A DNA stretch of 64,000 bases from Lepus europaeus (taxonomy: Eukaryota; Chordata; Mammalia; Lagomorpha; Leporidae). The first letter of the stretch is position 1. Each line of letters opens with the position of its first letter. The notes under the pieces are model-generated. The model made no database searches. It worked only from the letters and a program-made list of their open reading frames with translations, and was not told the origin of the DNA. A program made the position numbers and the translations under genes. Location: NCBI RefSeq assembly GCF_033115175.1, contig NC_084836.1, forward strand, positions 76,970,253-77,034,252, in the 5' to 3' direction. Below are positions 10,730 through 22,428 of this stretch, one piece after another.

Positions 10730-10960
10730 CTAATATTATTTGTTCCCTTTGCATTTCAGTTTTGGAGATTTCTATTGAGATAGCCTCAAGCTCAGAGACC
10801 CTTTCCTCTGTTCTAGTCACCCTGCTAACAAGCCCATCAAAGGCGTCACTTGTGTTACTCTCTAGCAATTTCTTTCTGGCTCTTTCGGAGGCTCTAAGTC
10901 TTTGCTTACAGGGCCCAATGACTCTTGCAAGTTACTCTCCCCACTGTATCTCTTGGCACC
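10730..10960 (-). mobile_element. L1M remnant (antisense)
   Basis: TTTCTATTGAGATAGCCTCA, AAGCTCAGAGACCCTTTCC and AACAAGCCCATCAAAGGC match the reverse of old L1M ORF1/5' region in order. Confidence 0.5.
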
Positions 10961-11215
10961 TAAGTGGGTTGCAGTTGCTTTGAATTCCTTGCCACGTCTG
11001 ATGCACCCTCTGTTCTTCAGATTGCACTGTTTGCCTTCGGTATGCCTGGCAACACTTTATAGTTGTTGTCACTGCTGTGCAGATACCATGGACTGGGAAG
11101 AGGAATTGCTGTACCCGGGCCTGCAGCACTGCAGTGGAGGGAGAAAGTCCAGTAGTCCTGTAATTAATGTTCTTTCCAGTGAGCCTGCACCTCCGGTCTC
11201 TAGACTTCACAAGCA
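10961..11215. other. Unassigned sequence
   Basis: No feature recognised. Confidence 0.4.
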
Positions 11216-11239
11216 TTTCTTTTTCTTTCTCTCTTTCTT

Positions 11240-11305
<66 letters not shown>

Positions 11306-11437
11306 TTCCTTCCTTCCTTCCTTCCTTCCTTCCTTCCTTCTTCCTTCCTTCCTTCCTTCCTTCCTTCCTCCTTCCTTCCTTCCTTCCTTCCTTCCTTCCT
11401 TCCTTCCTTCCTTCCTTCCTTCCTTCCTTCCTTCCTT
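11216..11437. repeat. Long polypyrimidine tract (CTTT)n / (CCTT)n
   Basis: Uninterrupted C/T tract over 220 bp. The first part is TTTC/CTTT repeats and from about 11300 it becomes CCTT repeats. Lies immediately 5' of a reverse C-SINE. Confidence 0.97.
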
Positions 11438-11439
11438 TT

Positions 11440-11745
11440 CTTATTTCTTTTAAAGATTTATTTATTTGAAAGTCAGAGTTACACAGAGAGAGAAAGAGAG
11501 GGAGAGAGAGAGAGAGAGAAAGAGAGAAAGGGATCTTCCATCTGCTAATTCACACCCCAAATGCTTGCAGCAGCTGAGACTGAACAAGGTCAAAGCCAGG
11601 AGCCCAGAACTCCCTTGTGGACAGCAGGGACCCAAGTTCTTGAGTCGTCACCTGCTGCCTTCCATAGTATATACCAACAGGAAAACAGGAAGCTGGAGCT
11701 ATTAATTGAGCTCTGGGATACAAAAGGGAACAATAGCTCAGGATC
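11440..11745 (-). mobile_element. Older-type C-SINE
   Basis: TTTTAAAGATTTATTTATTTG, AG-rich tract, ATCTGCTAATTCACACCCC, CACCTGCTGCCTTCCATAG. Its last third is diverged. Confidence 0.8.
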
Positions 11746-11823
11746 TAGCACAAATAGGATCCCTTGCATCACATAAGGGAAAGCTCACCTTGAAAATCAA
11801 AGTGCTGTGCTTCAAAGCCACGT

Positions 11824-12246
11824 TGAGGGTGGGCGTTGTGGGGCAGTGGGTTATGCTGCCTCTTGGGGTGCCTACACCATATATTGCAATGCTTGAGGAC
11901 CAGTCCCTCCTCCATTTCCAATCCAGCTTCCTGCTAGTGCACCTGGGAAGCAGCAGATGACAGCCAAAGAGGTTGGGTTCCTGCCACCCATGTGGCAGAC
12001 CGGGATGGAGGTTTTGGCTTCTGGCTTTAGCTTGGACCAGCTCCATTGTTGTGGCCATTTGGGGAATGAACCAACAGATGAAGCCCTCTCTCTTACTCTC
12101 TCTCGCTCTCTCTCACTCTCTCTCGATCTCGCTCTCTTTCGCTCTCTCGCTAGCTCTTGCTCTCTCACGCGTGCTCGCTCTCTCTTGCTCTCTCTCTCTT
12201 CCTCTGCGCTTCTGGCTGTGACACTGTAGCATTCAAATCAATAAGT
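11824..12246 (+). mobile_element. C-SINE with expanded TC tract
   Basis: GGTGGGCGTTGTGGGGCAG head, CACCCATGTGGCAGACCGG, CATTTGGGGAATGAACC, then a 120-bp impure TCTCGC/TCTC tract (12086-12207). Confidence 0.85.
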
Positions 12247-12995
12247 ACACATACTTTTTAGGAAAAGACACTATCTCCCATTCTTCGAAGTCCATTAGAC
12301 TACTTTGCACTACAGAAAAAGACTGCAGAGTATTCTCCACGTCAGAGATAAGAGCAGAGTGATGTGGCTCGTTCTTGGAGAAACACGAGACAAAGGAGAC
12401 CTGCAGGCAGAAAGGAGGTCCCAACACAAGGCTTACTCCTGATGGCCAACTCTCAGGACAGCTACAACAAAGGGTGACGCACCACACACAGAGGATGATG
12501 GCACCTGCAATGCTACCACCTCTGGAAGGAGCAGGGTCTGCTACCAAGCAGAATCTCTAGCTCCTGTGTAGGGAAATCTCCATGCCAGAAAACCATGGGC
12601 TGAAAATGAATTACCCCTCCCCACCGCCACACATCAAGGCTCTCACAGAATATAGTTGCTCAATTCGTAGAATTCATTTTATGCATTACAACCATGCTAT
12701 GGATAAAGAAATTAAACTAATACTCTGTCACCTGATTTATAGAAAGGCCAAGACTTCTTATAGTAATCCCTTTACTGTCACACAGAAGTTTGCATAAAAG
12801 CAAGAATGGCAATTTAGCATGAACATTTTTCATCATGGGATTAAAAACTCTTAGATTAGAAAAACTTTTAAGAACATCTCCCTATCTATCCAGAGATAAT
12901 AAGTGAAGCTAAAGGAGAATGGTTAATTGGAGAAAGAAAAAGTTGAGATCCAATTTTCCAATTAAGTGTTGGTGCAGCTTTGAGAATTATTTTAG
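12247..12995. other. Unassigned sequence
   Basis: No exon or young repeat recognised. Confidence 0.4.
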
Positions 12996-13112
12996 TTTTA
13001 GGCCTCCTTTTTCTAAAGGTTTCAAAGGAAGAAGAATAAAACCCTTAGGACCCTGCATGTTGCCTGGAATATGGCAGACGCTTAGTGAATGTTGGCTGAT
13101 GTGAATATTGAT
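12996..13112 (+). mobile_element. MIR 3'-end relic
   Basis: TGTTGCCTGGAATATGGCAG followed by CGCTTAGTGAATGTTGGCTG matches the MIR 3' pattern (GTGCCTGGCACATAGTAGGC, then CTCAATAAATGTTGGC). Confidence 0.55.
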
Positions 13113-13127
13113 TGAGAGGCTCTCCAT

Positions 13128-13447
13128 TCTCTTTACTTATTTGAAAAACAGAGTTACAGAAAGAGAGAGAAAGAAGGGTAGGGAGAGAGAGAGAGAGAGA
13201 GAGATCTTCCATCCACTGGATCACTCCCCAAATGGCTGCAACAGCAAAGACTGGGCCAGGCCAAGGCCAGAAGCCCGGGGTTTCCTCCGGATCTCCCACG
13301 TGGATGCAGGGGCCCAAGCACTTGGGCTGTCCTCTGCTGTTTCCCAGGTGCATTAACAGGAAGCTGGATGAGAAGTGGAGCAGCCGGGACTCATACTGGC
13401 GCCCATGTGGAATGCTGGCACTGCAGGTGGCAGCTTTGTCTTCCCAT
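13128..13447 (-). mobile_element. C-SINE
   Basis: TTTACTTATTTGAAAAACAG through GCACTGCAGGTGGCAGC. Last about 15 bp missing. Confidence 0.92.
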
Positions 13448-13872
13448 AGTTGCACTCAGTTCTGTGTCACCTCTTTGTGGGCTGACCAAGGGCATCACTT
13501 CCTTGCCTCCCATAGGTTGGGGACACGAAACTTACTTCTGACTAATGAAGTATGAGCAGAAGTGCTGAGAGCCTTTCCAGCTCCAGCCCATGACCAGATG
13601 TCCAGTGTCGTTCTCCAGCTCTTCGCCTCTGAGTCATCCGTGGAGGCTGCGTGCTCCGGGTTGTACATCTCAGTTGGAGAGTGGCCATGTGTTCTGCTCC
13701 AGACCGTGGCATGGTTAACGTGTCAAGAGACTGCAGTGAAACCGGCCTCTCCTGCCTAACCAATCTTTCTTATAAGTTGTTTTGAGAATTAAAGGAGACA
13801 GTGCTTTCAAAACCCACTTGGAAACTTCCCAGTGCTAGCAAATGCTAAAGTGTTAATATAAAAAGAGTTCCT
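13448..13872. other. Unassigned sequence
   Basis: No feature recognised. Confidence 0.4.
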
Positions 13873-14158
13873 GGAAGTCAGCACTGTGGTGTAGCAGGTA
13901 AAGCTGCCTCCTGCAGAGCTGTTCCACTTCCGATCCGGCTCTCTGCCATGGCCTGGGAAAGCAGTAGAAAATGGCCCAAGTGCTTGGGCCCCTGCACCCA
14001 CGTGGGAGACCTGGAAGAAGCTCCTGGCTTTGGATTGGCATAGCTCTGGCCATTGCAGCCATCTGGGGATTGAACTAGTGGATGGAAGATCTCACTCTCT
14101 CTTTCTCTGCTTCTGCCTCTCTGTAACTCTGCCTCTCAAATAAATTATTTTTTAAAAA
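13873..14158 (+). mobile_element. C-SINE with deletion in the tRNA-like region
   Basis: Head CAGCACTGTGGTGTAGCAGG joins after the CTGCAGAGCTG block directly to TTCCACTTCCGATCCGGC. About 40 bp, including the pol III B-box region, are missing. Confidence 0.92.
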
Positions 14159-14207
14159 GCTTCTGGAGAATGTGTCTATCTTTTAAATCCACTTTTTCCA
14201 TGAATAT

Positions 14208-14481
14208 TTGATTTGTTTATTTATTTGAAAGGCAGAGTTTACAGAGAGAGAGATCTTCCATCTGGTGGTTCACACCCTGAGTGGGCACAACGGCCGGAAC
14301 TGGACCTATCCGAAGGCAGGAGTCTCCCAGGTTGGTGCAGGGGCCCAAGCACTTGGACCATCTTCCACTGCTTAGCAGAGAGCTGGATTGGAAGTGGAGC
14401 AGCAGGGACTTGAACCGGTGCCCATACGGGATGCTGGCATCACAAGCAGCCACTTTACCTGCTATGGCACCATGCCGGCCC
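14208..14481 (-). mobile_element. C-SINE with internal deletion
   Basis: TTTGTTTATTTATTTGAAAGG through CACCATGCCGGCCCC. Lacks part of the CAGGAGCTTCCTC block. Confidence 0.93.
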
Positions 14482-15600
14482 CTCCATGAAGCCTCCTTGT
14501 GTTTGTATGAATTTATATTCCCACGGAGGAGGACATTCCCTCGATGTGGACAACTCAAGCTCATGCTCGTCAAAGATGTGCCATGGGAACTGGCCATGGA
14601 CAGCCCAGTTCATTGCTACTGTGTGGTGACTCACGGTCATCTCCATTTCCAAACCCTGGAACGGGTGCCTCCTCTGGGAGCCCAAACAAAGGCAAAGGGC
14701 ACTGCCATCCAGAAGTCACTTAGCCAGAGACACAGAGATGTGCTCTTCTCACTCCCCATGCTGCACAGAAGGCGGCATTCTGATCTGCAGGTGCTTAGTG
14801 GTCAGAGAGAGGGCAGCTTAAAAGGAGACTGAGTTTCCTAAAAATCCCACAGTCCCTGGAGGCAGGCAAAGCCAAGCCGCGGCCCACTGTCTGTGGGGTG
14901 ACTGGCAGGCCAGGCCCTTGGCTGCACCCCGGGGAAGGTCTGCATTCAAGGTTCCTCTCCCTGCAGCACGCACTTGTCCAGTAGCGTGTTCAACACCAGT
15001 GACCTGTGCTCTGGGACAGCCAGGCTCACATAGAAGGTGGACAAGGGCGCTGGGGAAGCCGGGAAGAAGCCTGGCGGGGGGCGGTTTGGGGGAGACCCAC
15101 ACGCACCGGGGAGATTTATGACAGCAGAGTTGAGTTCCAATCGGGATCCACAGGAACATTGTTCCTTCGTGTCCGTGCACATAAATCAGTGCGCAGCGCC
15201 GCGACAAGACTGTTCCTGGCTCTGAAGATGGATGAGTCCGGACGCCAGCGTCTGGGACACTAAATGAAAGGCAGGGGACTCCGGGCTCTGCCTTCTGAGC
15301 AGCGTTAGGGCATGCCAGAGGCGTCAACATCATGCTGTGGAAAGCCCCTCCGCCTGCTCATCTTCTCCGTGCACGGGGTGGGCGGGGCTGTGTGCTGAGT
15401 GACGACCTCCGCGGCACTGACCTGAGAGGAGGACCCTCAGCTCTTCTCTCTGTGCACCTGGGACACTGCAATAGCTTGGGCCAGGGCCCACCTGCTAAAC
15501 CTTAGTGTACTTTTCTATTTCTGTTAATAGAAAAAGGACTGGCAGCAGTGGGTACTTAAAAATGCCACCTCTTCCCATGCATAGTCGTGCCCGCCCCCTA
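14482..15600. other. Unassigned, partly CpG-rich sequence
   Basis: No SINE and no exon I can name. CpG dinucleotides cluster at 15040-15265. Confidence 0.4.
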
Positions 15601-15604
15601 GCTA

Positions 15605-15708
15605 AAACTGGAGTCAGCACACACAGGGTGATCTCAGGTCCCAGCTCTTATGGATACTGGCTGTAGGAATTTGGGCAAATGACTTAATACATAATAACAG
15701 GAAGTGTC
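15605..15708 (+). mobile_element. MIR relic
   Basis: GGAATTTGGGCAAATGACTTAA follows the MIR core (TGACCTTGGGCAAGTTACTTAA), preceded by TCCCAGCTCTT. Confidence 0.5.
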
Positions 15709-15924
15709 GTAGGCAGATAGCAGCATTTCAGTGTCCTGGTCTGATGAGGTGTGCGGCAGTGTGTAAGGTTTTCTGGCAGCAGAGGTTGAGGGCACCATGT
15801 TTGCAGCAAGAGCTCTCTGGAGAGACCTGTCGGGGGAAGGGGATCAGGCTAGGGAAGGGAAGAAGTGGAAAAGATGTGGAACAATGGGAGAAATCAAACC
15901 CCAGCTCGAGTCTCTGTCCGCTTT

Positions 15925-16330
15925 CTGGTGTGGTAGCAAAGTACCCGAAGCTGGGCACTTTATAAAGGAACCAAGTTCCTTAGCTCACAGGTCTCAGGTT
16001 CAAGAGTACAGCACTAGGGTCTGCTCGGCTCTGGCCAGGGCCGCCTTGGCTGCCCCATATCACGGAGCAGAGCATGTGTGTGAGACCCCAGAGAGAGACA
16101 GGAAGCCAGGAAGTGAGGCAGGGGTCAGTCTGGGTCCATCAGGAGCTAACTCCCTGCACAAGACCAGCACAAACCCTCCCTGGGGGTGCCACCTCCCAAT
16201 GACCTACCCATCTCCTGCTAGGCTCTACCACCTCCAGGCCACCCCCCCCCCCCAATATCACCAGGCTGGAGACCAGGCTTCCAGCACACACTCCACCCAT
16301 AGCTCAACCATAGCATGGTGCTCCTGTGAA
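15925..16330 (-). mobile_element. MaLR (MST/MLT1-type) LTR remnant
   Basis: CCGAAGCTGGGCACTTTATAA, CTTAGCTCACAGGTCTCAGG, GTGCCACCTCCCAATGACC match in order the reverse of a mammalian MaLR LTR (CTGAGGCTGGGTAATTTATAA ... CACCTCCCA). A poly-C run lies at about 16243-16253. Confidence 0.5.
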
Positions 16331-16936
16331 GTGCCCTGGGCTGTGAGTGCACCTTAGCAGGTGTCCTCCCAATAGCAAGGGAAGGGGGCTGGGCCATGCA
16401 CCCCTGCATCAGTCCACCCTTGGAGATCTCCTGGGAGAGTAACATCCCAGAGCCCCCAAGCAAAGGGGCTCCCCTTAGCCAAGGGTGACCCCCTAGAGCT
16501 TCACTCACCCCTCAGCAGCCGTAACCAGGGGAGCTCCCGCCCAGTGAGCCGTCCCCAACCACACCTGCTAACACAGTCAATGGAGCAAGGCTGGTGCTCC
16601 ATAACCATTGGCTTAAAGATGAGCCTGATAGAAACAAAAGAATTCATTTCGGAAGGCTGAGATAATCACAGGCTGTGCATTAAGCAGATCCGTTAGTGAG
16701 AGCTGTATTAACACTTCCAACGCATTTCAATCTGCATTACCTGCTAATGAACACCAATAGCTCCCATTACCTGCAGGTACATAGAACAGCTCTACCATGC
16801 TTTTGGAGCATGCTCTACAGCTTGCAAAGCACTTTCCTAGTTCATCTAGTAGGAAAGCAAAGCTCAGGGCATCCTACATTTCATGCTGAGGACCCTGAAT
16901 CCGGGCAGCCTGGAGGGAAAGGGTTCTGGCTTGAAA
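16331..16936. other. Unassigned sequence
   Basis: No feature recognised. Confidence 0.4.
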
Positions 16937-16951
16937 CATGAATGGGTCTTT

Positions 16952-17292
16952 TTTTTTTTTGACAGGCAGAGTGGACAGTTAGAGAGAGAGAGACAGAGAG
17001 AAAGGTTTTCCTTTTGCCGTTGGTTCACCCTCCAATGGCCGCCATGGCTGGCGCGCTGCGGCTGGCACATCGCGCTGATCCGAAGCCAGGAGCCAGGTGC
17101 TTCTCCTGGTCTCCCATGCAGGTGCAGGGCCCAAGGACTTGGGCCATCCTCCACTGCACTCCCGGGCCATAGCAGAGAGCTGAACTGGGAGAGGGGCAAC
17201 CGGGACAGAATCCGGCGCCCCGACCAGGACTAGAACCCGGTGTGCCGGCGCCGCAAGGTGGAGGATTAGCCTATTGAGCCACGGCGCCGGCC
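16952..17292 (-). mobile_element. CSINE2 with perfect 14-bp TSD
   Basis: Full-length reverse copy from the T tract and GACAGGCAGAGTGGAC to ACGGCGCCGGCC. ATGAATGGGTCTTT occurs at 16938-16951 and 17293-17306. The perfect TSD marks a recent insertion. Confidence 0.97.
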
Positions 17293-17306
17293 ATGAATGG
17301 GTCTTT

Positions 17307-18249
17307 ACGTGCTGTTTCCCCTTCCCTGGCCCCATGCACCCTCCCCACCCGTCAAGACCTGACACTCGTTGCCTCACTTGTAAAGTCTTCCTTGGTATCC
17401 TGTTCCATATGACCACCGACATGGTGTCACACCTGGCTTTTATGGCTAAGCTGCTACTGCATTTTTCAGGCAGTAGGCTTTGGTTTGCTTCCCCATTATG
17501 GAGCAGACAGCACCATGCAGAGATACAGTGCAGCTACCATATTCCTGCTCTAGCCAGAAGCTCCATTCTATATTTCCTCTGGGTCAACAACCAAACTTGA
17601 TTCAAGTTTTCAAGATATCCCCTATTGCTTTTCAAGTTTGCAGAAACTTTTTTTCCCTAGATAATTCCCCAAGATGACCTTATCCATAATAAGGTCTCAT
17701 CTAGGCTGGATTTGGGGGCCTCCAGGGGTCTCAACTATTCAAGGCGGTCCCCGGACACACTCTGTAGAGTTAGCAGTGAGTGAGCATAGAAAGCTGGATT
17801 TCAGCTCCTGGTCACAACTGCACTGCAGTCTGAGTTTGAAGCAGACCCCGAGTGGGACAGGTACATGTTGAGGTTAGAAGCACCACTGTGTCAGGGGCTC
17901 TTATTTGGCTGGGGGGGCACCTTTCTCCCAACAGGACCTAAAGGAGCCAGATGGATGTGTTGGGCGGGAGACAGCATGGATGTTTTGTAGAAGCTCCTTT
18001 CCTTTGGCTTCCAGGAGGACAGGCTTTTATCGTCCTAGGGCTCCCAGAGCATTGCCAGCTGCCCCTCGGTCTTCAGTGGGAGCAGCACTAGCAAGATGCA
18101 TGCAGACAGCCATCAGGAGGCATCCTCTACTTCAGAGCTGGCCATCAGAACTTCAGAAGAGCACTGTTGAACGTGGCTGCTTCTTCCTGTAGCCTACAAG
18201 GGGCAGCATTTCAGGTAAAAGCCGAAGCCCGGGAAGTATGGGAAGGGTA
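17307..18249. other. Unassigned sequence
   Basis: No feature recognised. Confidence 0.4.
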
Positions 18250-19000
18250 TCAGTCCATTATCTATCAGTGTAATGCCATACTTGAGGCTGGGTAAGGTGT
18301 AAGAAAATGAGGTGGATTTAGTTTACAGTCTGGAGGTTCAAGAACATGGCACCGACACGGGCTCAGCATTGGTGAGGGTTTTCTGGCTGTAGCATCGTGC
18401 TGGGGGCTCGTGTGGCAGGGAAGGGTCACATGACGAGACGGGCAGCCAGGGAGAATCTGCGGGAGGCAGGCTTGCTCTTTAACAGCAAGCTTCTCCGGAC
18501 AACTAGGCAGGCTCTGATGGGAACTGGACCAGGGGCCAAGATTCTGGTGCAGTGGGATAAGCTGATGCTTGCAGTGCCGGCATCGCATACTGGGGTGCAG
18601 ATTTGGATCCTGGCTGTTCCACCTCTGATCCAGCTCCATGCTAATGCACCTGGGAAGGAGCAGAGGATGGGCAGGAAGACCAGGGTGGAGTTCTTGGCTC
18701 CTGGCTTTGGCCTGGCCCAGTCCTGGCCGTTGCAGTCATTTGGGAGAGTGAACTGGCTGATAGAAGATTTCTGTCTCACCTTCTATCTGTCATTCTGCCT
18801 TTCACATAAATAAAATAAATAATCTTTTTTGGCTTTAAAAAAGAAACTAAGTCAATTCCTTCCAGAGTCAGGGCCGGTAGCAACTTGGTAACTTCCCAAG
18901 GCCCCATCTTCTCTGAGCACCACACTGGGCTCCATCCTCACACCGAGCTCCAGCACCATACTGGCGACCAAAGCCCTTGGGGTCAGCATCAATCCACATC
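18250..19000 (-). mobile_element. MaLR-type LTR remnant split by a SINE
   Basis: ACTTGAGGCTGGGTAAGGTG, TTAGTTTACAGTCTGGAGG, AGGGTCACATGACGAGACGG match the reverse of MST/MLT1 LTR ends. After the SINE (18526-18845) GGCCCCATCTTCTC may continue it. Confidence 0.5.
18526..18845 (+). mobile_element. C-SINE
   Basis: GGGGCCAAGATTCTGGTGCAG head, GGATCCTGGCTGTTCCACC, CATTTGGGAGAGTGAACTGG, tail ACATAAATAAAATAAATAAT. Confidence 0.9.
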
Positions 19001-19537
19001 CACACTGCAGTATGAAGTCACTGTCCTCTAGCTTAGAACCTGAACTTGGGGTGTTGCCAATGGGGCCGTGGAGAGAAAGGAGGCAGAGGTGCTTAGGTCA
19101 TGTTTGTCTTGGGCACTGACTCCATGTGTTGTCGGGCAGACCCTCACTGTGGCACTGACTCTGGATGGCTGCTTCTTCCTGTTCTTGGTCAGGCAATGGC
19201 AGGTGTGAGGCTGCACACACCGGGCTGGCAGGGAGAGTTCAGGTGAGACTTCAGAAACATGGCACAGCAGCAGCAGTGTCGTTGACTGGAATGAGACTGA
19301 AGGGCACCCTATGAAAGGAGCCCATGCAGGCCAATGAGCATCCTGATAGGTGCGTTCAGACCTGGCCTCGTGGCTCGGGGCCGGAACCTTGACATGCTAA
19401 GGACAATTCTTGGATACTGGCAGTGGCAATTGGGCTGTATTTTTTAGTGTGGATCATGGTTGTCTACCTCCCATCCAGATAGAAACCTTCATCCTCCAGG
19501 TGTTTGAGGGAGCCAAGCTCATAGCCTGCTGTGGTTC
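19001..19537. other. Unassigned sequence
   Basis: No feature recognised. Confidence 0.4.
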
Positions 19538-19710
19538 TGATATGACTGGGCTCTCAATTAATGCAGGATGTTGCAGCTGATGGGAGCAAGAGGGTGAGGG
19601 ATGGTGCTTGGCGAGTGGGCCTAGTGGGAGGTTCTTAGGTCAGTGGGGGCGTGCCCTCAGAAGGAAGTGTTCCCCGGAGGATTGTTTTAAAAGCCTGAGA
19701 TGAGTCCAGC

Positions 19711-19760
<50 letters not shown>

Positions 19761-19948
19761 CTCTATGTGATCCTTCTTCCCCAAGACACACTCTACCTCT
19801 GCCATCCTCCACCCCCAACAGAGGCCAAATCAGTGGGGCCACCTTATCTGGGATCTGAACCTCCGATACTATGAGTTAATAAACCATTTCTTTTTATGAA
19901 ATAGGTGCAGGTGTTTCATGATTGTCATGAAAAGCTGACTAATACACA
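19538..19948 (+). mobile_element. MaLR (THE1/MST/MLT1-type) solo LTR
   Basis: Starts TGATATGACTGGGCTC and ends GCTGACTAATACACA. In between are GGGAGGTTCTTAGGTCAGTGG, a TTTTAAAAGCCTGAG block, TATGTGATCCTTCTTCC and GAGTTAATAAACCATTTC, in the order of MaLR LTRs. A (TC)n run at 19713-19757 expanded inside it. No internal retroviral sequence is attached. Confidence 0.75.
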
Positions 19949-20513
19949 GGCAGACCCAACATTGGACTGTCCTACCCAGGAGGAAGGCTTGCCAGTTGGG
20001 AGCTTGCCTAGGGGCCTGGGCATCACTGGCTGTTGTTTCTTCCTTCGTTGCTAAATACAGTTAGAATTGCCTATCACTTCTGACTTAAAGGATGCTTTGG
20101 ATCAATCATGTCTGAAGAAGTAGATTTCAATGGAAGGATCTTGGTTTCTGGCACATGGATGTATTCCCCCAAGCAGGTAGTTAACGTTTCAATTTCAAAA
20201 ACCAGACGTTGCCAAGTAGAGCTGCCAAAAATCATGAATATTCTGGTTCTGAGAATAGTATGAAAATTTGATGCTGCATGTACAACAAAGGCAACTGAGT
20301 TAATTAAGGGGTGGGCAGGGAAATGACTTTTCATCCCAGGACAAGGCAGCTGAGGGTGTAATTCATCCTGGGCACCTGTCACGGGTGAAGGTGAGGAAGG
20401 CTCTTGCTTTCTGGAATAGAATTGCAAGCCCGCATTTTTTATGGGTGTGAGAGTTAGCGTAGGTAAGTGGGACAGCAGCGTACTTGGGTGCTGCCTGGGG
20501 TCCAGATGCTTTC

Positions 20514-20515
<2 letters not shown>
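19949..20515. other. Unassigned sequence
   Basis: No feature recognised. Confidence 0.4.

Positions 20516-20544
<29 letters not shown>
20516..20544. repeat. (AT)n microsatellite
   Basis: About 14 AT units. Confidence 0.95.
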
Positions 20545-20547
<3 letters not shown>

Positions 20548-20923
20548 GTGAGTAAAGTCCTGGGAACAAGTGTGCCAGATTTCTTGATTTGTTCCCAAGG
20601 AACTTGGCTCATTCAATGGGTGTGTGCGCATGCTGCATTTTCCTCACCATATGGTTACAGCATCACCAATGGGCGTTTTCTACACTGCATAGAATAATTG
20701 AGTGCCTCTGTGTGTGTGCATATGTGTGTGTGTGGATGTTAGCCCTGGTGGTGCTCAGGTGAGATGCTCCTGGCAGAATTACTGATGTCTGATTCCTATC
20801 CTTTCCCCTTGGAAAGCAGGGGAATCAGAGCACCTGCTGTGGTCCCTTGTTGGCACTTTGCCTCATGCACCTGCATCTGTCCATGACTCTGCCCGGGGTC
20901 CAGCCCCTGGCAGGCCGAGGTGC
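20545..20923. other. Unassigned sequence
   Basis: Contains a short impure (TG)n at 20709-20737; nothing else recognised. Confidence 0.4.
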
Positions 20924-21238
20924 TAAAATATCTATTTGCTTATTTGTATTGAGAGAGAAGGGGAGGAGGAGGGGGAGAAAGAAATCTTCCACCTGCTGGT
21001 TTACTCCCTAGATGCCTGCAGACAGGCCTGGCAGAAGCTGGGAGCCCAGAACGCCATCTGGATTTCCCATGTGAGGGGCAGGGACTCGAGTACTTGAGTC
21101 CTCACTTTATACCTCTCAGGCTGCAGTAGCACGAAGCTGGATCAGAAGCAGAGAGCCAGGACCCAAACTGGCACTTCCATAAAGGGTGCAGCATGTTCCA
21201 AGTATTGGATTAACCCATTGTACCACAACGCTTGCCTC
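20924..21238 (-). mobile_element. Old C-SINE
   Basis: ATCTATTTGCTTATTTGTATTG, CACCTGCTGGTTTACTCCC, CGAAGCTGGATCAGAAGCAG, ending CACAACGCTTGCCTC. Confidence 0.82.
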
Positions 21239-22119
21239 AGGCCACAGATGTAACACCCACAGGGGCAACACTCAAGTCCAGGGCAAATGCCCCAGGCTTG
21301 GAAATCCTGCTGACACCGCAACTAACTCTGCTTTCAAAGTCCCCTTCTGTTTCCTTTCCCTCTCCCCTCATCCCACTCACTTGGATCATCTTCTGGGTGC
21401 ATTGCCTGCCCCTCAGTCCTCATCCCAGGGTCTGCTTTGGAAGGGAAGCTTGGTGTGGCAGTGAATAGGGGCATGAGAGCACCTGCTAACTTGTCCGGTT
21501 AGGGTCACACAGAAAGCCCAGGGTTTCAAGGCCAAAGTCCAGAGTGGAATGTATCATCCAGTTGGCTATTGTTGAAGATGGAGAAACCTGGTTCAGTTCA
21601 ACTTATCTCCAGCAAGGAGCCTAGAGGAAGGCAGTAGGCACTGCTCCCTCTTTGGAGTTAAAAGACAACCAGGGGCATGTGTCTCAGTTTGCATGAAGGA
21701 CTCATCCAAGCTGAAGCAAACAGGAAAAGGCAAGAGTGGTTCAGAAAGAGCCAGTCGGTGATTTTCTCCCAATGCGCTTACTCTCTGACAGGGTGAAAAG
21801 GAGCCGGAGGATTCCCACGCACTGGGAAAAAGCAGAAGTTTGGGCCAACTCCGACGCTGTGAGTGGATAGTCATTTAACTGACTATGTCTGTTCTGATTA
21901 CTTTTCCTGCATCGTGAAACAGACCTCGGAGAGAAAGGATGATTGCTCTAAAGCCTAACAAAGCGGCAAACCTCAATCGAATGCTGGCAAAGAAGGAGAG
22001 CAGAAGCTGGAAGCCTGGGACAGCTGTGTGCTGCAGAATCACCAGGATTTATGAAGCTCAAGATCCTGAGTAGGCACAGTTGGCTGCGTCGTAAAGAAGG
22101 TGCTCACTGCAGGTGAGGA
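21239..22119. other. Unassigned sequence
   Basis: No feature recognised. Confidence 0.4.
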
Positions 22120-22428
22120 AAGGCATGGGGTCCACCTGCAGTTCCGGCATCCTATATGGGTGCCGGTTAGAGTCCCAGCATCTCCTCTGCTGATCCAGCT
22201 CTCTGCTGTGGCCCAGGAGGGCAGTAGAAGATGGCCCAAGTGCTTGGGTCCCTGCACCCATGTGGGAGACCAGGAGGAAGCTCCTGGTTCCTGGTTTCAG
22301 ATTGGCGCAGCTCCTGCTGATGCAGCCATTTGGGGAGCGAACCAGCAGATGAAAGATTCTCTCTCTCTCTCTGTAACTGTTTCTCAAATAAATAAATAAA
22401 TAAAATCTTTAAAAAAACAAAAAAGGAA
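22120..22428 (+). mobile_element. C-SINE, 5' end diverged
   Basis: CATCCTATATGGGTGCCGG, GATGGCCCAAGTGCTTGGG, ATTTGGGGAGCGAACC, tail CAAATAAATAAATAAATAAA. Confidence 0.93.

Noticed and set aside
10902..11469. Frames with poly Ser-Phe/Leu tails
   Set aside because: The second half is the CTTT/CCTT tract and the first half shows no homology I recognise.
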